A DNA stretch of 64,000 nucleotides from Austropuccinia psidii (Eukaryota; Basidiomycota; Pucciniomycetes; Pucciniales; Sphaerophragmiaceae): the NCBI GenBank assembly GCA_023105745.1, contig JALGQZ010000011.1:26883112-26947111 (forward strand), in the 5' to 3' direction. Shown here in pieces: positions 44,815 to 57,246 of the stretch (position 1 is its first letter; every line of letters starts with the position of its first letter). The translations under genes and the position numbers were made by a program. Under the pieces are notes generated by a model, which was given only the letters and a program-made list of their open reading frames with translations, ran no database searches and was not told the origin of the DNA.

Positions 44815-45698
44815 TGACTCAAAAACAAAGGAAAAGCATGAAAGCCAAAATAACATAAAACAATGGTGGAGTAAATTACCACCAAAAATGGAAATGGGAA
44901 AAATTAGCTCCTAAAAAGTATTACACTGATGAGGAAACCCAGCTCATTCAAAATATAAAGTTCCCATAATCATAGGACAAAGAATAACAAAGGCTGCCCA
45001 GGCTCAAAGAATTCACTGAGCATAAACCTTAATTTTCACCTCTCATCAACAATCCTGAGAAACAGGCTGAACTACATGAAATGGGTTTTCAACTTGAATC
45101 TTACAGTCAGGGCTATCTACTGGTAGTAGCCAAATTGAGGTAGCATCAAAACTACAAAATGTATGGCTAAAAATAGCCAAATCATGATGAACAAAATATT
45201 CACCTCTCATGTAACTTCAATAGTTTTAGTGTGTGAGACCTAAAGTTGGGTCCCTTTGGAATGCGCACAGTCAGAGATTCCTGATGGTACCATGCATTTC
45301 CTCATAGCTAAACTAAAACAAAAGCTATGGAGAAAATAAACTATATACAGGATTCCAGAAAATATCCATATCTTAATCATGATATTGAAAAGTTGTATAG
45401 CTTTTCCACAATTAATGATAACCATACCAAATGAGATACCATTGTGTAGAGCTATCCCAGGCCTACAAAATGAGAAAACCCTTACTCAATATCTAGAAAA
45501 CTGACAAAGGTATTGCAGTTTTAAGGCTAAAGGGCAATAGTATAGTCAATAAACCTTTACTGTGGGATAATAACCCATATCCTTGAGTAAGAGGTGTCAA
45601 TTCTATTAAGGAGCCTATTTACTGCTAAAAGCCTCCTTGTTTGGCCTGTATGAGGTCTCCATAGAGGTTTTGTACAGTATTCTATGTGTTGTACACAT

Positions 45699-48600
45699 TG
45701 TGGTATTCCATACCTTTTGTGCAAGGCTCAAGCCCACTTTGTTGCATTAATCATCTTAATGGAAATTTATAGTTTGTATAAAATTATATATAAATGAAGA
45801 TATAAGTAAACAAAAATAAATAAATAATAAGGAATAAAAAGAAAGGAAAATAAAAATGAAATATTATAAAATATTATAACTAAGCTTAGAAGTCTGAAAT
45901 ACTTTAACCATTAGAATCTGCATAAAATCAAACCTAGGGTTATATATATAACAGCTCAAAGCCAGAAGACCAAAATTGAGCAAGATATCACAGATTTAGA
46001 TAAAATATATAGATACCCTCATAAAGATAATCGCTGTACTCAGCATAAGAATATGCTTATAATTTTTCATATTAGAATTGCATATTTACTAAATGTGAAC
46101 AAAAATTTACAGGATATGTTAATACTAATTCATAGGTTTTTAGTAATACTTATTGCTAATTCAAATTAGCATCAGTATTATATATCTGAAACAATTATGG
46201 ACTTATATACACCTAACATGTGGAATATGCAAAGTCATACCTTTACACAAAATACCAAATGTCATTGCAAAAATACATACCTTAATCATAGTGCATATTC
46301 AACTTTGTCATTAGCTTTTCAGAACCACAAATCAGCCTAAATTCACAAAATCACCATCTTGTTGGTTATAATTGAAATTAATTCAAAGTAAATAATCAGA
46401 ATTACAAACTGATGTGATGGATAAATTTGATTGGTCAGAAAAATTAATTGACATGATGGCTCAATCAGATTGGTCAGAAATCACCGCATCAAAAATACCT
46501 CACCACTTAAAATGAGTCAAACTTGGAGAAATTATAACTCCCTTGTTTTTGGAAGGCTCTATGGAGGCCCCAAAAGGTATAAATAAAGGTCCTCTTTCTG
46601 GAATTTACCCCCCATGTTTCTGATTCAGACAATAATCTTGAAGACCCATACATCCCTTGTCTAGTAGAATAATCTATTATTATATTGAATAGATCAGTAG
46701 CTAGGCTCAGTATCTTATATTATTATTTATGATTAATTAATGAAAGATTCTAATATTAATCAATAATCTTACCATTATAGTATTAGTGTTAAAGTAGTGT
46801 TTGGAGATATTATCAAATTTCTCAATGACCCTTATTTATAAAAGGGATATCATCTTAGCTTTATACTTTATATCATGACCCTTATAGATATATTGTATTA
46901 TATTTATATTCATCCTAATAGTCTTATTTTACTATTATATTATTCATATCTTACCCTTTTATTAACCAGAATCACCCTTAGAAAGTTATCTTACCCGGAA
47001 ATTATCATTTTTGTATTGATAGTATTACTAAATAGCCTTTAAAGGTGATAATTATCTATCAACATTATTATTAATATTAGTAGTGATCTTAGAAAATACT
47101 CTTTAAAGATCTCAAGCATTGGTGTGAGCCTTAGAGGTATTTTCATATACCCAAAGGACCACAAATATCCAAATAAGATACAAATATAAATAAAAATGAG
47201 CTTATTTATATCATCAAAATGAAAAGTAAAATATAAATACAATTTTATATGCAAAAATAAAATTTTAATTATAATTTAAAATAAAAATTACATTAAATGA
47301 TGAAATTATGAAAATACATTTTTACTTGAAAAAATTAAGTAAAAATGAATTTTTAATAAAATTAGTGAAACTAACTTATTCTTGGTAAAACGTTACATAA
47401 AATATATTATAACTTTTTATCCAAGAAATACGCATAAGAAAATCACTTCACCCTTGTATTCTTCACAAAAAATAAGGTGGGGTCACCTCTGGGTAGAATC
47501 TCTGTAGCTCAACTCTAAATAAGCTTGAGTTAAGTTTTCAGTATTTTCTTCATAAAAGTTGAGAATACTCAAAAACTTAATTTAATTCACACCACATGCA
47601 GTGTTAACCATCAATTTTTGTGTTAAAATTGAGGTGTTGTGTGTAGTTTAGAATTCATGAGGAATTGAAGTATTTCCAATTGAAATGTCAAAATGTGCAC
47701 TTGTGTTACACAATAGAACTGTAATTTACATATGAGGTATCAATTATTACAGTTGTTTACTGTAAAAACTCAATTCAATTACATATGTAAATTACAAGTA
47801 TAATAAATTATGACAAATTAAAGGAAAAATAAATTGGAAAGCTCAATTCTGGGGGGTAAAGGTACTCTAGCTCCAAGGGGGAGCCAGACCCCAAAAGTCC
47901 TTTCTGAAAGGTGTGGGATGTCAAAATACACACAGAGCTTCATCACTTTTTTCCTGGAATTGAGTCACAGGGTCTGTAACTCAATTGATGATGAGGGTTT
48001 AATACGAACCAGGGCAGTTTTAACTGTTGCCAAGAGTGTAAAACTACGCTTAATCTGAAAAAACCTTAGTAAAAACAGTTTTAACTGGTTTCTACGTCTC
48101 TTACACACATTCTGACTTTTTTGGAAGGCTCTAGACCAGGTATTACTATATTAATGGCTGATTTAAAGGTCTAGAATGGCTAAAAAACCAGCCCTTTTTT
48201 GGTCTAAACCAGGGTTCAATGATGCCATAATTTGCGTTTTTTTGTCAGAGTGTTTTTCACGACAGAAAGGAGTAAATTTTACTTTTGGAGTAAGAAAATT
48301 GATTTCTATGAAAGAATGACTTCTTTGCCCCACTTTTCTCTTCATGTTAGAATCTTTTCCTTTATAATTAGTTTAAACACTGTTAAAGCAATCAATAAAA
48401 GATTCCAACCACCTTTTTTATATCATTTCAAACCTTTTAAACACGTGAAAAAATAATTATAATCATTGTTTGTAACTTTTATAATCATTTTTACCTCTTG
48501 AACCACCCCATAAGTGAATTAAAGCATCTTTCATCACTGTTAATTTTGTCACTTTGTTTCCAAATTCACTCTGGTTGCTTTTGGGCATTTTTTCTCTTTG

Positions 48601-49255
48601 AAATTATTTTTAAAGACTTTCTTCTTTAATTAATTTATTGCAGTTATTTTCTCAATTAATTCCAATTGAGATTTCTTTTGTAGCCTTGAATAGCTCTAGT
48701 AGAGTATTGTTGGTAAAACAATAAATTATTATAATATTATTGTTCTATACTTGAAGAATTAAAAACAATAAAATTGGTGTTTTTTCTCCTAAAAAAACTA
48801 TTTCATACTATTTTCAATCATATTTTACCTTATACAAATTTTCAGGACAGTAAAAGTACTTGATTTTTAATCAAAGTTTCATCTCCACACCCTACAAATG
48901 GAATATGGAATTTTAGAAGAATTAAACAACAAGAATTAAATAACTAACTACCAGAAATTAAGCAAACCTCAATTATTATGCAAATATTAACTATTACCAT
49001 TATTATCATAGTGATATCTTATTGACAGACTGATAGATACTGCTGAAGAAAATTCTCTAATTGAAAAGCCACAAAAATAAGTAATTTATTTGTGATCTCA
49101 TCAAGAGGGTATGTTTTTTAGTGTATTTATAGGGGTAGCTAATACACCTTACCACCCATGGTTATTAGTTAACTCTGAAATTTAAAACAGACTCACCAAT
49201 GATTTCCTCCTCAAGGTACTTCTTATTATTTATCCCACAACAAAAGGGATTCTCA
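45699..49255 (+). mobile_element. D-type solo LTR, split by an A-type solo LTR
   Basis: Starts TGTGGTATTCCATACC and carries a promoter-like GGTATAAATAAAGGTCCTC near 46579. Its two parts (45699-47122 and 48902-49255) align with the D-type LTR at 57247-59143 in the same order. Its target duplication is too decayed to call (ACAT versus AAAT). Confidence 0.75.
47123..48896 (+). mobile_element. A-type solo LTR with target duplication
   Basis: Begins TGTGAGCCTTAGAGGTATTT and ends CACCCTACA, as in the LTRs of A and B. Flanks ATTGG (47118-47122) and AATGG (48897-48901) are a one-mismatch target duplication. It interrupts the D-type LTR, making the third level of nesting here. Confidence 0.8.
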
Positions 49256-49782
49256 AAATGTCAGAAGAGGGCTATTTTGTCCCTGGATGAATATTTTTAC
49301 CCCTGTATTGATGAACACTGCCCAAATGTGGCTTTAAACCCATATCTGAGCCCAAAACAGAGTATAAATGCTATTTGAAAGCCACAAGCCAGTCCTTGGA
49401 ATTTTAATTTCTTCACTCTTACTATTTTTAAAGGTACAGAGGCCCTTCCCACCCAGTTTCAGGATAAAAAGGGGTCTTTTGTCTGTCAAAAAGAGAGTCC
49501 CCATCCTACTCTTGAGTTCCTATGTAGTACAACTGTCTAAAGAAGTCATACTCTTGGAAGATAATCAGGTTATACTTCATTCTCAGTATTTTATTGCTTA
49601 TTATAGTCAATTCACTGATAACAAGTGCACCCAGTGCTTTCAGAAGTTCTCCCCACCACTATTCTTCAACTTAAAGCCCCAAATACTATCATTAAAAACT
49701 TCTTACTATAAATTACCATGTCACAGGCAGAACTAAAGCTTTATATACTATCTTATAGCCTTATTATACACTCAGCCTGATA

Positions 49783-50430
49783 TTTGCAGATATAACTTTA
49801 GCAAAACAAACAACAGGATACCCACCATTTGAACTTAAATTTTGGAGGCAGGCTGTCTTGCCAGTTGAGGTTGAAACAAACACATGTCTAGCCATTTGAT
49901 GGGATAAACATCAACATCAGAAGGACTATTAGAAGCAAGAGACATTCAAATCACAGAAAGAGAGGAAAAAAGATGAGCAGAAGAATAAAAATGAAGAGAT
50001 TAAAGTTTCAAATCAGTTAGATACTTGGCCAGAAAAGATGGCACATGAACTGAGAAATCCACTTGAAACAAGGGATCTGGTATGAGTTTACAAGAAAGGA
50101 CTTGAGTCAAAGTGGGGTTGACTCTTCAAAACGCATTGGAATGGAACTTATAGCTTCATCAATTGAGTTAATAATGTAGATTATGAGCATGCAGAATTTG
50201 ATGATACTAGTATTACTCATAAATTTGCAGCAAGTGACATCAAGACATTTATGGAAGAGGAAAGATATTTCAACAAATTTCAGAGTCAGGAAATGAAAGC
50301 AGTGAAAAAACTGAAGATGAAGATTCAATAATGGGGGGAGAAGAAATTGAACAACACACTGAATATGATTAATATTGGCAAGCGTCTCAACTGGAATTCT
50401 GGGGACAGCATTGAATGGACAGGAGTATGT
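49783..50430 (+). pseudogene. Element E: integrase C-terminal region
   Basis: The frame continues from 44814 with ADITLAKQTTGYPPFELKFW and AVLPVEVET, then the typical GDLVLVY-like segment (ETRDLV, VYKKGLESKWG), YEHAEFDDTSITHKFAASD and KTFMEEERYFNKF, as in fungal gypsy integrase C-termini. Several stops and frame slips are present. It ends near 50428, where TGTGGTATTCCATGCC resembles the start of the D-type LTR. Confidence 0.75.
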
Positions 50431-51443
50431 GGTATTCCATGCCTTAACTACCATATTTAAGCCTACTAATAATGCTGTATTATCAAAATTACAAGAAAAA
50501 TTGATACAGTGAAGAACATGAATTTGAAGAAATATAAATTAATCAAACTGGTACTTCAAGAAAAAAAAAGTAATATTTGCAAAAAATAGCCCATAGTAAT
50601 ATCTTGAGGAAAAGATGTAGGAGCAATAGTTTAAGATTTATATGAAGAAAATAGACATAACAGAACTTGTAGCGCTATTTATGAATTAAGGAAACGGACT
50701 GATTAATCAAAAGTATATCTATCTCACACTGGAGGAAACAAGGTGACGTGTAACAATATACATTGCACTGTCCTACTTCTGGCATTTATTGTGGTGTAAT
50801 CTTTGTCGTCATCTCTTATTAAATTACCTTCTCCCTTGTGTTAGCCTCAGTTCAGCATTTTCTTCTTCTCATTGTTTATTTTCTCCCTTTTTATCTTTCA
50901 AAACTCTTTATTTCAACTGCACAGCTATGAAGAAAAGCAACATAACAAAATCAAGATTCTTTTTTCTCAATTTATTGTACTCCAAATCGGATCCCTTTTA
51001 TCAAGTCATCAAAGGAACTCAAGCACACAAAGCACTCAAAAAACATCCATTGTTCCTTGTACTTCTGCCATTCAGTTGATCGCTCTTTGATGTCTCTTAA
51101 TGATTCCTTCAAATAATATATCTGTACTGACCATTTCTCATTCCCCGAATTTTTTGGAATTGTTTCCATCAATATCCCACCCTCATGCCTTCATTTTTTG
51201 CATTTTTCTTCCCTTTATCTACTATCTGTGTGGTATTGTTTATTGTTCAAACTTCATACATTCCCACTTCTTTAAATTTCAATTTATTTTCTTATATATA
51301 CTATTTCTTTTCTTACATCTACTATTTTTGAGCTTACATCTATCACTTATTCTATTTTGAATCACAGCCTGAGATAGTAGTTTATCATGCCACAGGTCTT
51401 TCACCCTTCCCTTGTACCTTTCGCTTGCTAATAAACATTAGCT
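50431..51443. other. No clear gene; possible start of a D-type LTR and pyrimidine-rich tract
   Basis: Only the first about 16 bp after 50428 match the D-type LTR start, so an LTR call is not secure. From about 50790 to 51360 the plus strand is T/C-rich with CTTTC-type words, as in fungal promoter regions, and precedes the broken gene at 51444. Open frames in it are not convincing. Confidence 0.35.
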
Positions 51444-53220
51444 ATGAGTCTCAATGATTACAATGGATTCCTTCCCCCGAATCTTGGCTCAAGCTCAGAA
51501 GATTGATTGACACAGCTTCTTAATGACCAGAGTAATACAATTCAACAACTTCAGGAACAAATCTCCAGCCATGACCAAGCATTACAATCCCTTTTAGTCA
51601 AAGTTAACAATTTGCACGTTGAGCCAAATAATCATACCCCTAAATCAACCAAACACAAAGGAAAATCAATCAAAAATAATTTACAACAAGTTGAAGGCTT
51701 CAATGGAACAAAAAAACAAGAAAAGAGAAGTTTAGCACAAAATTTGAGTAGCCACAAATCTAAATCCAAAGCATGCAAGCATTTTATCTCTACCCCAATA
51801 TCAAGTGAATCAACAAAGCGTAACCCAAATCAGCTAATGATGAAAGACACACCAGAAGGCTTTGATCCAACTAAGACAAGCATATTCCCCTTTTGTTGCT
51901 ATGTAGTATCACCTCTTCAAACAGCTTTGTCTAATCAAATTAGAGAGCCTTCTTTAGACACATACAATTCTTATGGGGCCTCATTTATCCAACATCTGTG
52001 CCCATAGCGCCTGATTACTTCATGCTCAAAGAATTCAATACTCGTTTCTCATCTAATGAATAGCTCTCAAACTCAATTCAAAGCCCCAAAGGCATGTCTT
52101 TCATTCCAGAAAGTGAAATTGTTACACTCTGGGAAGCAAAGCCAGGAAAAAAGAAGATATCTAATGGAATCATAAATCTCAAGGACTTTTACATTGAATA
52201 TGTTCAAGCATTACTAGCAAAGCTTGGACTAAAACAATGGGCACCAGATCTCAATGATGCCAGAAATACATTATACAATGAAGCTTGTTGTATAAGTGCA
52301 ATTCAAACATTCTGTCATCTTGTCTCAGAAGGAGCTTATGAGTATATGAATATCAACGCGGAATTCTTAAACATCCTGAATCTTCTTGAGGCAACCTACA
52401 ATCATTATTTTCACTATTACATTGGGCAAAAATTCAAGAAGGAGGAAAAAGAGAGTGGAAAAAATCAAAAGGATGCAGGAAGAGGAGCGATTTGAAGGAA
52501 CCGGCTAAGAGTAAGTGTATTTTTGTATATTGAAAATTCAGACCGGAACTAAAAGTAATTCTACTCCAGTTGAAGAATCTCCAATACCAATTTGGGGTTG
52601 CACAAGGACTCCCCCAGAGATATTTGAACATCTTAGGAAATATTGATGCTCACAGTGGTGACAAAAAGGCCCCTGGAAAGAAGACATATTTCATCAAGAA
52701 AATGAAGTTTTGTTCTCAAAATACAACCTTTTTCATGCGCAGGGTAGATGAGGAAATTGAAAATGCTAAAGAAGACAATGGGAAGTCAGGCCACCAAAGA
52801 CTCAAAGAGGTTCCACCCATTCAAAGCAATTCTATTTGCACATGCATACCAAAGCGACTTCCAATTGACTTTTATAATCCAGAATGGTACAATAGTTGCA
52901 CTGCAGGGAAAAAGACAATTTATGCTGATGCATTCAATTTGGTCTTTCTTCCTGATGCTTCAATGTCAATTTGAGGAAATCAACATCCTGATGAAAAACT
53001 CAATGATAGGCACTTGAGTGAAAAATACTGGGATCAGCTCATAGGGCCTTACAATATATCACACAAGATTTATCCTGATGACAAAGATGTCAAATCAGAG
53101 AGAAATACTAGTTCTGAGCTGGGAAGAACTTCAAGTAAAAAAGATATTGACAGCTCATAATCAGATGAAGAGAATGATTAAGAGTATATTGAAACAAATT
53201 TACTTTTAGATCAAGACACC
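51444..53220 (+). pseudogene. Decayed protein gene of unknown function, probably multi-copy in fungi
   Basis: The frame starts MSLNDYNGFLPPNLGSSSED, stops at a TGA, and continues with a coiled coil (QSNTIQQLQEQISSHDQALQ) and a basic Ser/Thr/Asn-rich linker. Further pieces are a helical segment with WAPDLNDARNTLYNEAC (about 52240) and HYFHYYIGQKFKKE, then FFMRRVDEEIENAK, LPIDFYNPEWYNS, FNLVFLPDASMS, and after a stop HPDEKLNDRHLSEKYWDQLI. Order and style resemble a hypothetical protein family I associate with agaricomycete genomes, but I cannot name a function. Multiple stops and at least one lost splice site show decay. Confidence 0.55.
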
Positions 53221-56200
53221 AAAAATGGCAGATGCTCCAGACCCAAATGTGTTTTCTGTTGGTACTAGCAATTACTTAAGGAAAACTGACTGGTCTAGAC
53301 GGCAGGTTCAAGACTCCAATAAATTTTTGTTTCTTTTCTTTATAAAGATAACTTTCAAAAAAATGTCTTCATAGCAAAATAAGTTGTCTCTTTGTTGAAT
53401 TGCACCAATTGATCTTTGATATGATTTTTCTTATCAAAGTAAATGATTATTGTTTCAATATTTCTTACCCTTTTTGCGAGTGTTTTTGATGTAAATAGAC
53501 TTTTTTTCATTGTGTGAAATGTTCTTTGTATACAATTCAATGTGCCAAATGAATAATTTTGCCGAAAATTGAGAAATGAGAATCTTTCAATGCAGATGAA
53601 TGGGCTAAGGAGGTACATTTTAGTTCACAGAAAGATAATTGATCAAACGTTTCTACAATGAAGTTTACAACAAATACATAATAAAGTGATCTGGAGTTAT
53701 TAGTCATAAAATCAATGGAAATTTCTCAAGCATATCTAAGCTTTGGAAATTAAAGTCATAAGAAAAATTCATTTTACAAATACTACACTGGAGAAATAGA
53801 GTGCAAAGAGTTTGACATTGGGTTGTGTATTCCTATTCAAAGAAAAATGAGATAAATATCTTTTTTTATTCAATGAGGTTTTACCTTTAATTTCCTTGTT
53901 GGCCTCACAAAACTTCATATTATATACAGAAGTAGTAAGGAATCTTGTTTGAATTTCTTTCATTTCACTTATTTAAATCATATGGTTTGAAATGAGGGGT
54001 TATTTTTACTTTTGGCCACTGCCCTCCACTAAATGAAGTCATTGAAGAAGAAACATGAAATAAGAAGGAACCTTTCTGGAAGATACTAATTGTTTCATTG
54101 TGGGATATGAAGCTCTCATATCACAAAACAAATCTTAAATATCTACAAATTTGAAACTACTGAAGATTGTAATAAGGCAGGAAAAATTAAATTTATAATG
54201 AAAAATATTATTATAAAAAAATTCACCTTGATATACTGTGAAAGAAATCAGTGTATATATGGTAAAAGCTCTTACAGAAAATTTGAAATATATTCTTGAC
54301 CATATTTGAGTTATAAATAAATGGAGTGATGGCAAAAAATGAAGGGGATGCCTAGCTCATAGTATGAACAGAAACCACAGGTTAATTAATAATCAAAAGA
54401 AAATTGCTACAGACCTACAGTGACTTAATGTTTCTGATCAATTAGAATTTGGGATACAGTAATAGAAATCATAATGATCACTTAGGCTGACTACTCAAAA
54501 AACTAGATTTTAATTATTCAAATTATTTAATTCAAAATGGGAATCTTTGTTACCCCAAAATAGAACTACTTGAATGTACAATCTTGAGGGAAAAACTCAA
54601 AATTTGAAAAATTATCTTGATGTATCCTACAAAAAGACATTATTGGGGGTATTTTTGGTTAAAAAGGCCTTCCTCTTATGAAATCAGGAGTCCAGTCAGC
54701 TTAGAAAGGTTCAATTAGGTGAAAAATAGACATTATGATAAATTTAAGGGAGGATCTTTCGTCTTTTGATGTTATCAATTGTTATTTGTTTACCAAATTT
54801 CTCATTATATTGATGAAAAATCCTTTTATTGAAGAAAAGAATTGAATAAAAGGTTGCAAACCTTGGGCAGGGTATGGGCTATGATCTGATATTAAGCACT
54901 TATCAACTTTGTAGACCCATTTTTCCATACTTCATGGCAGTTTATAGGTTAAAGCAGTAATAGGGTTTAGGAAGTTTCTAATTTATATCAAATAATAACT
55001 CAAAGTATTTAATACTCATAAGAAATAATCATTATATTATCAAACGATGACACCGAAAAGAGGAAGATAAGAGTGTTTTAGCCCTACAAGAGTCAAAAAT
55101 ACAAAAAAATAAGTTTTCATGTCACAGTAGAACTCCATAAAATTTGCAAAATTCATTAAAACTCAAAGATAAAAAACATTATTTTTATAAAAAATTTAAG
55201 AGAAAAAATGGATTCATTTGCATTATGGAAGAGAAAAATCTTGATGTGGTGTTTCTTTAAAATTTAAATGAGGTAGATCTCTTTTTTGGTTGATTTTATT
55301 TTTTTGAAAGAATGAAACATAAAAATTGAGCTATCAATAATTTGAATGAATTTGATGTGTATTGATTTAAATAACTCTAATAAGTATATTTTCATACATA
55401 CTTTCAATTATGATTAAGAAAAGGTGTTTTGTGTTCCAGATAGGAGTACTATATCCATGCTTTTTTTAAACTCAATCATTCAAATTTGAGGACCTTGAAT
55501 ATTTGACCCATTTTAAAAAAAATCTATAATGAGTTAATCTAATGACAGGATATTCAGTCAGGTCATGAAGAATGGTCATAGTATTATGTCTTCATAAACC
55601 AAAGTAAGTTCTGTACTGTAAAATGAAAACAAAGAGATAAACTCAGTATGGCTGTATGTATTGAGTGAGCCAAGGACCCAAGAGCTTAATAGGCTGTTCA
55701 ATTCAGGATTTATGAATATTGTGAAATAGATATCTATTATCTGACTTTACCTTACCCATTATGGATCACACGCCAAACAATGTTCACACATTTGATACAA
55801 TACTTAATATTTATCACCAAAAAAATATTTTTAAAAATTGGGAGATAAAAGAAGCCATATATAAATCCTCAAATATATATTTTTTACCTGTTATTTCCAT
55901 CAGAATAAAACTTGGGGCTTATCTTTATCTGTAATCTCCAAGTTATTGTTTTCCCCAATTCAAGTTGCCTTTATTAAAGCTTTAAAAATAAAATTAAGCT
56001 CAAATATTTAAAAAGAAACTATATCAAAGCATTCAGTTGGTCATAATAGAATATTGCTACTTATTTATGGAACTTCATAAAATAATGATTGAGTAGGACT
56101 TAATATTTCAATATAAAAGATGATAAAAATAATTCCAAATTATTTGAGGACAAGAAAAGGGTAAACTTCAATTGAACAATAGGGGTTCATTACAACTTGA

Positions 56201-57241
56201 TTTCTGCTTTATTAGCAAGATCAAATAAGATAGACAAAAGACACTCAGGAAATGTCTCTCTCAACTAACCTGACATAATACAAAATCTCCAAATAGCACT
56301 TACAAAGAAATATGGCTTCTGAAGCTAAAGGAATTTTATAATTATGTCAATTTATTTGTGAACTTAAATCACAAAGATACTTCCAAAGACTAAGATCAAT
56401 AAAATCATAAAATACTCAGTATCAAAATGGAGGCTCTAAATTACAATTTCAAAGGAAGTGAACCTTTTATACCATAGAAATAGAAGTTCTCGTTGGGAAA
56501 AGACCTAAAGGGACAGTATAGTTTCTTCAAATAACCCCCAAGATTACTTGTAACAATATAAATATGATTTTTCTTCAATTAATATGAGCCATATCAACTT
56601 TTAAAAGCTTGCCATATTGGTATAGATGCTGAGAATTACACCTCATTACAGGTGAGAACATTTTGAAAATGAGCACTATCTAGTCTTCAATAAAGACTAA
56701 AATTCCCTGAAATTTTATACTTCAGAGGGCTACTTATGCTTGTATTTAAAATATTATAGGGTTTTTATGATCTTTTGACAGCTCAATGGGGCACGTATAA
56801 TCTCAGGAGATTAATTAAAATTAAAAATGAAAAGCAAAAAGAAATATCTTTGAGCTGATACCATTTACATCCTTACAAGAAACAACACCTTCAAAACACC
56901 AGATTGATTATATGAAATACTACGAATGAACGTTTTCCATTATTATGTTTCTGTATATCTATTTTAAGAGAAAATATAAAGCTAAATAGCTATCAAATAA
57001 ATCAAATACTCCTGTTCCAACAAATTTGTTTATTTATTGAGAAAATAATGTGGGTTCCTTGCAACCTAATGTCCATGCTGAAAGGTTAAGTTAGGCAGAA
57101 AATCCTTGTATCTCGGAGACTGAAACAAATCCCAAACAACTTGCAACTCTTACATGTTTCACTTTCCACAAAGTCAAGAAAAATTCAACCCTTTCAAATC
57201 CTACCTCATATTCCCTAACACAATCTAACCACTGAACAACA
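53221..57241. other. AT-rich decayed sequence, nothing identified
   Basis: About 4 kb with no frame longer than about 90 codons and no repeat that I could match to the elements in this window. It is probably old transposon sequence mutated beyond recognition by eye. Confidence 0.4.
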
Positions 57242-57246
57242 ACCAC

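Larger units (their letters stand above)
44815..49782 (+). mobile_element. C-type solo LTR in element E, split by a D-type LTR
   Basis: Begins TGTCATCCTGTGACTC and ends CTCAGCCTGATA, matching the element C LTR (plus orientation) throughout 44815-45698 and 49256-49782, with heavy divergence. The flanks read TTTTC and TTTGC; a TTTGC target duplication with one lost G is plausible. Reading through from 44814 to 49783 restores continuity of the element E integrase. Confidence 0.8.

Noticed and set aside
50789..51360. Small plus-strand frames of 72-96 codons rich in Phe, Leu and Ser
   Set aside because: They are translations of a T/C-rich tract, resembling a promoter region rather than a coding sequence.
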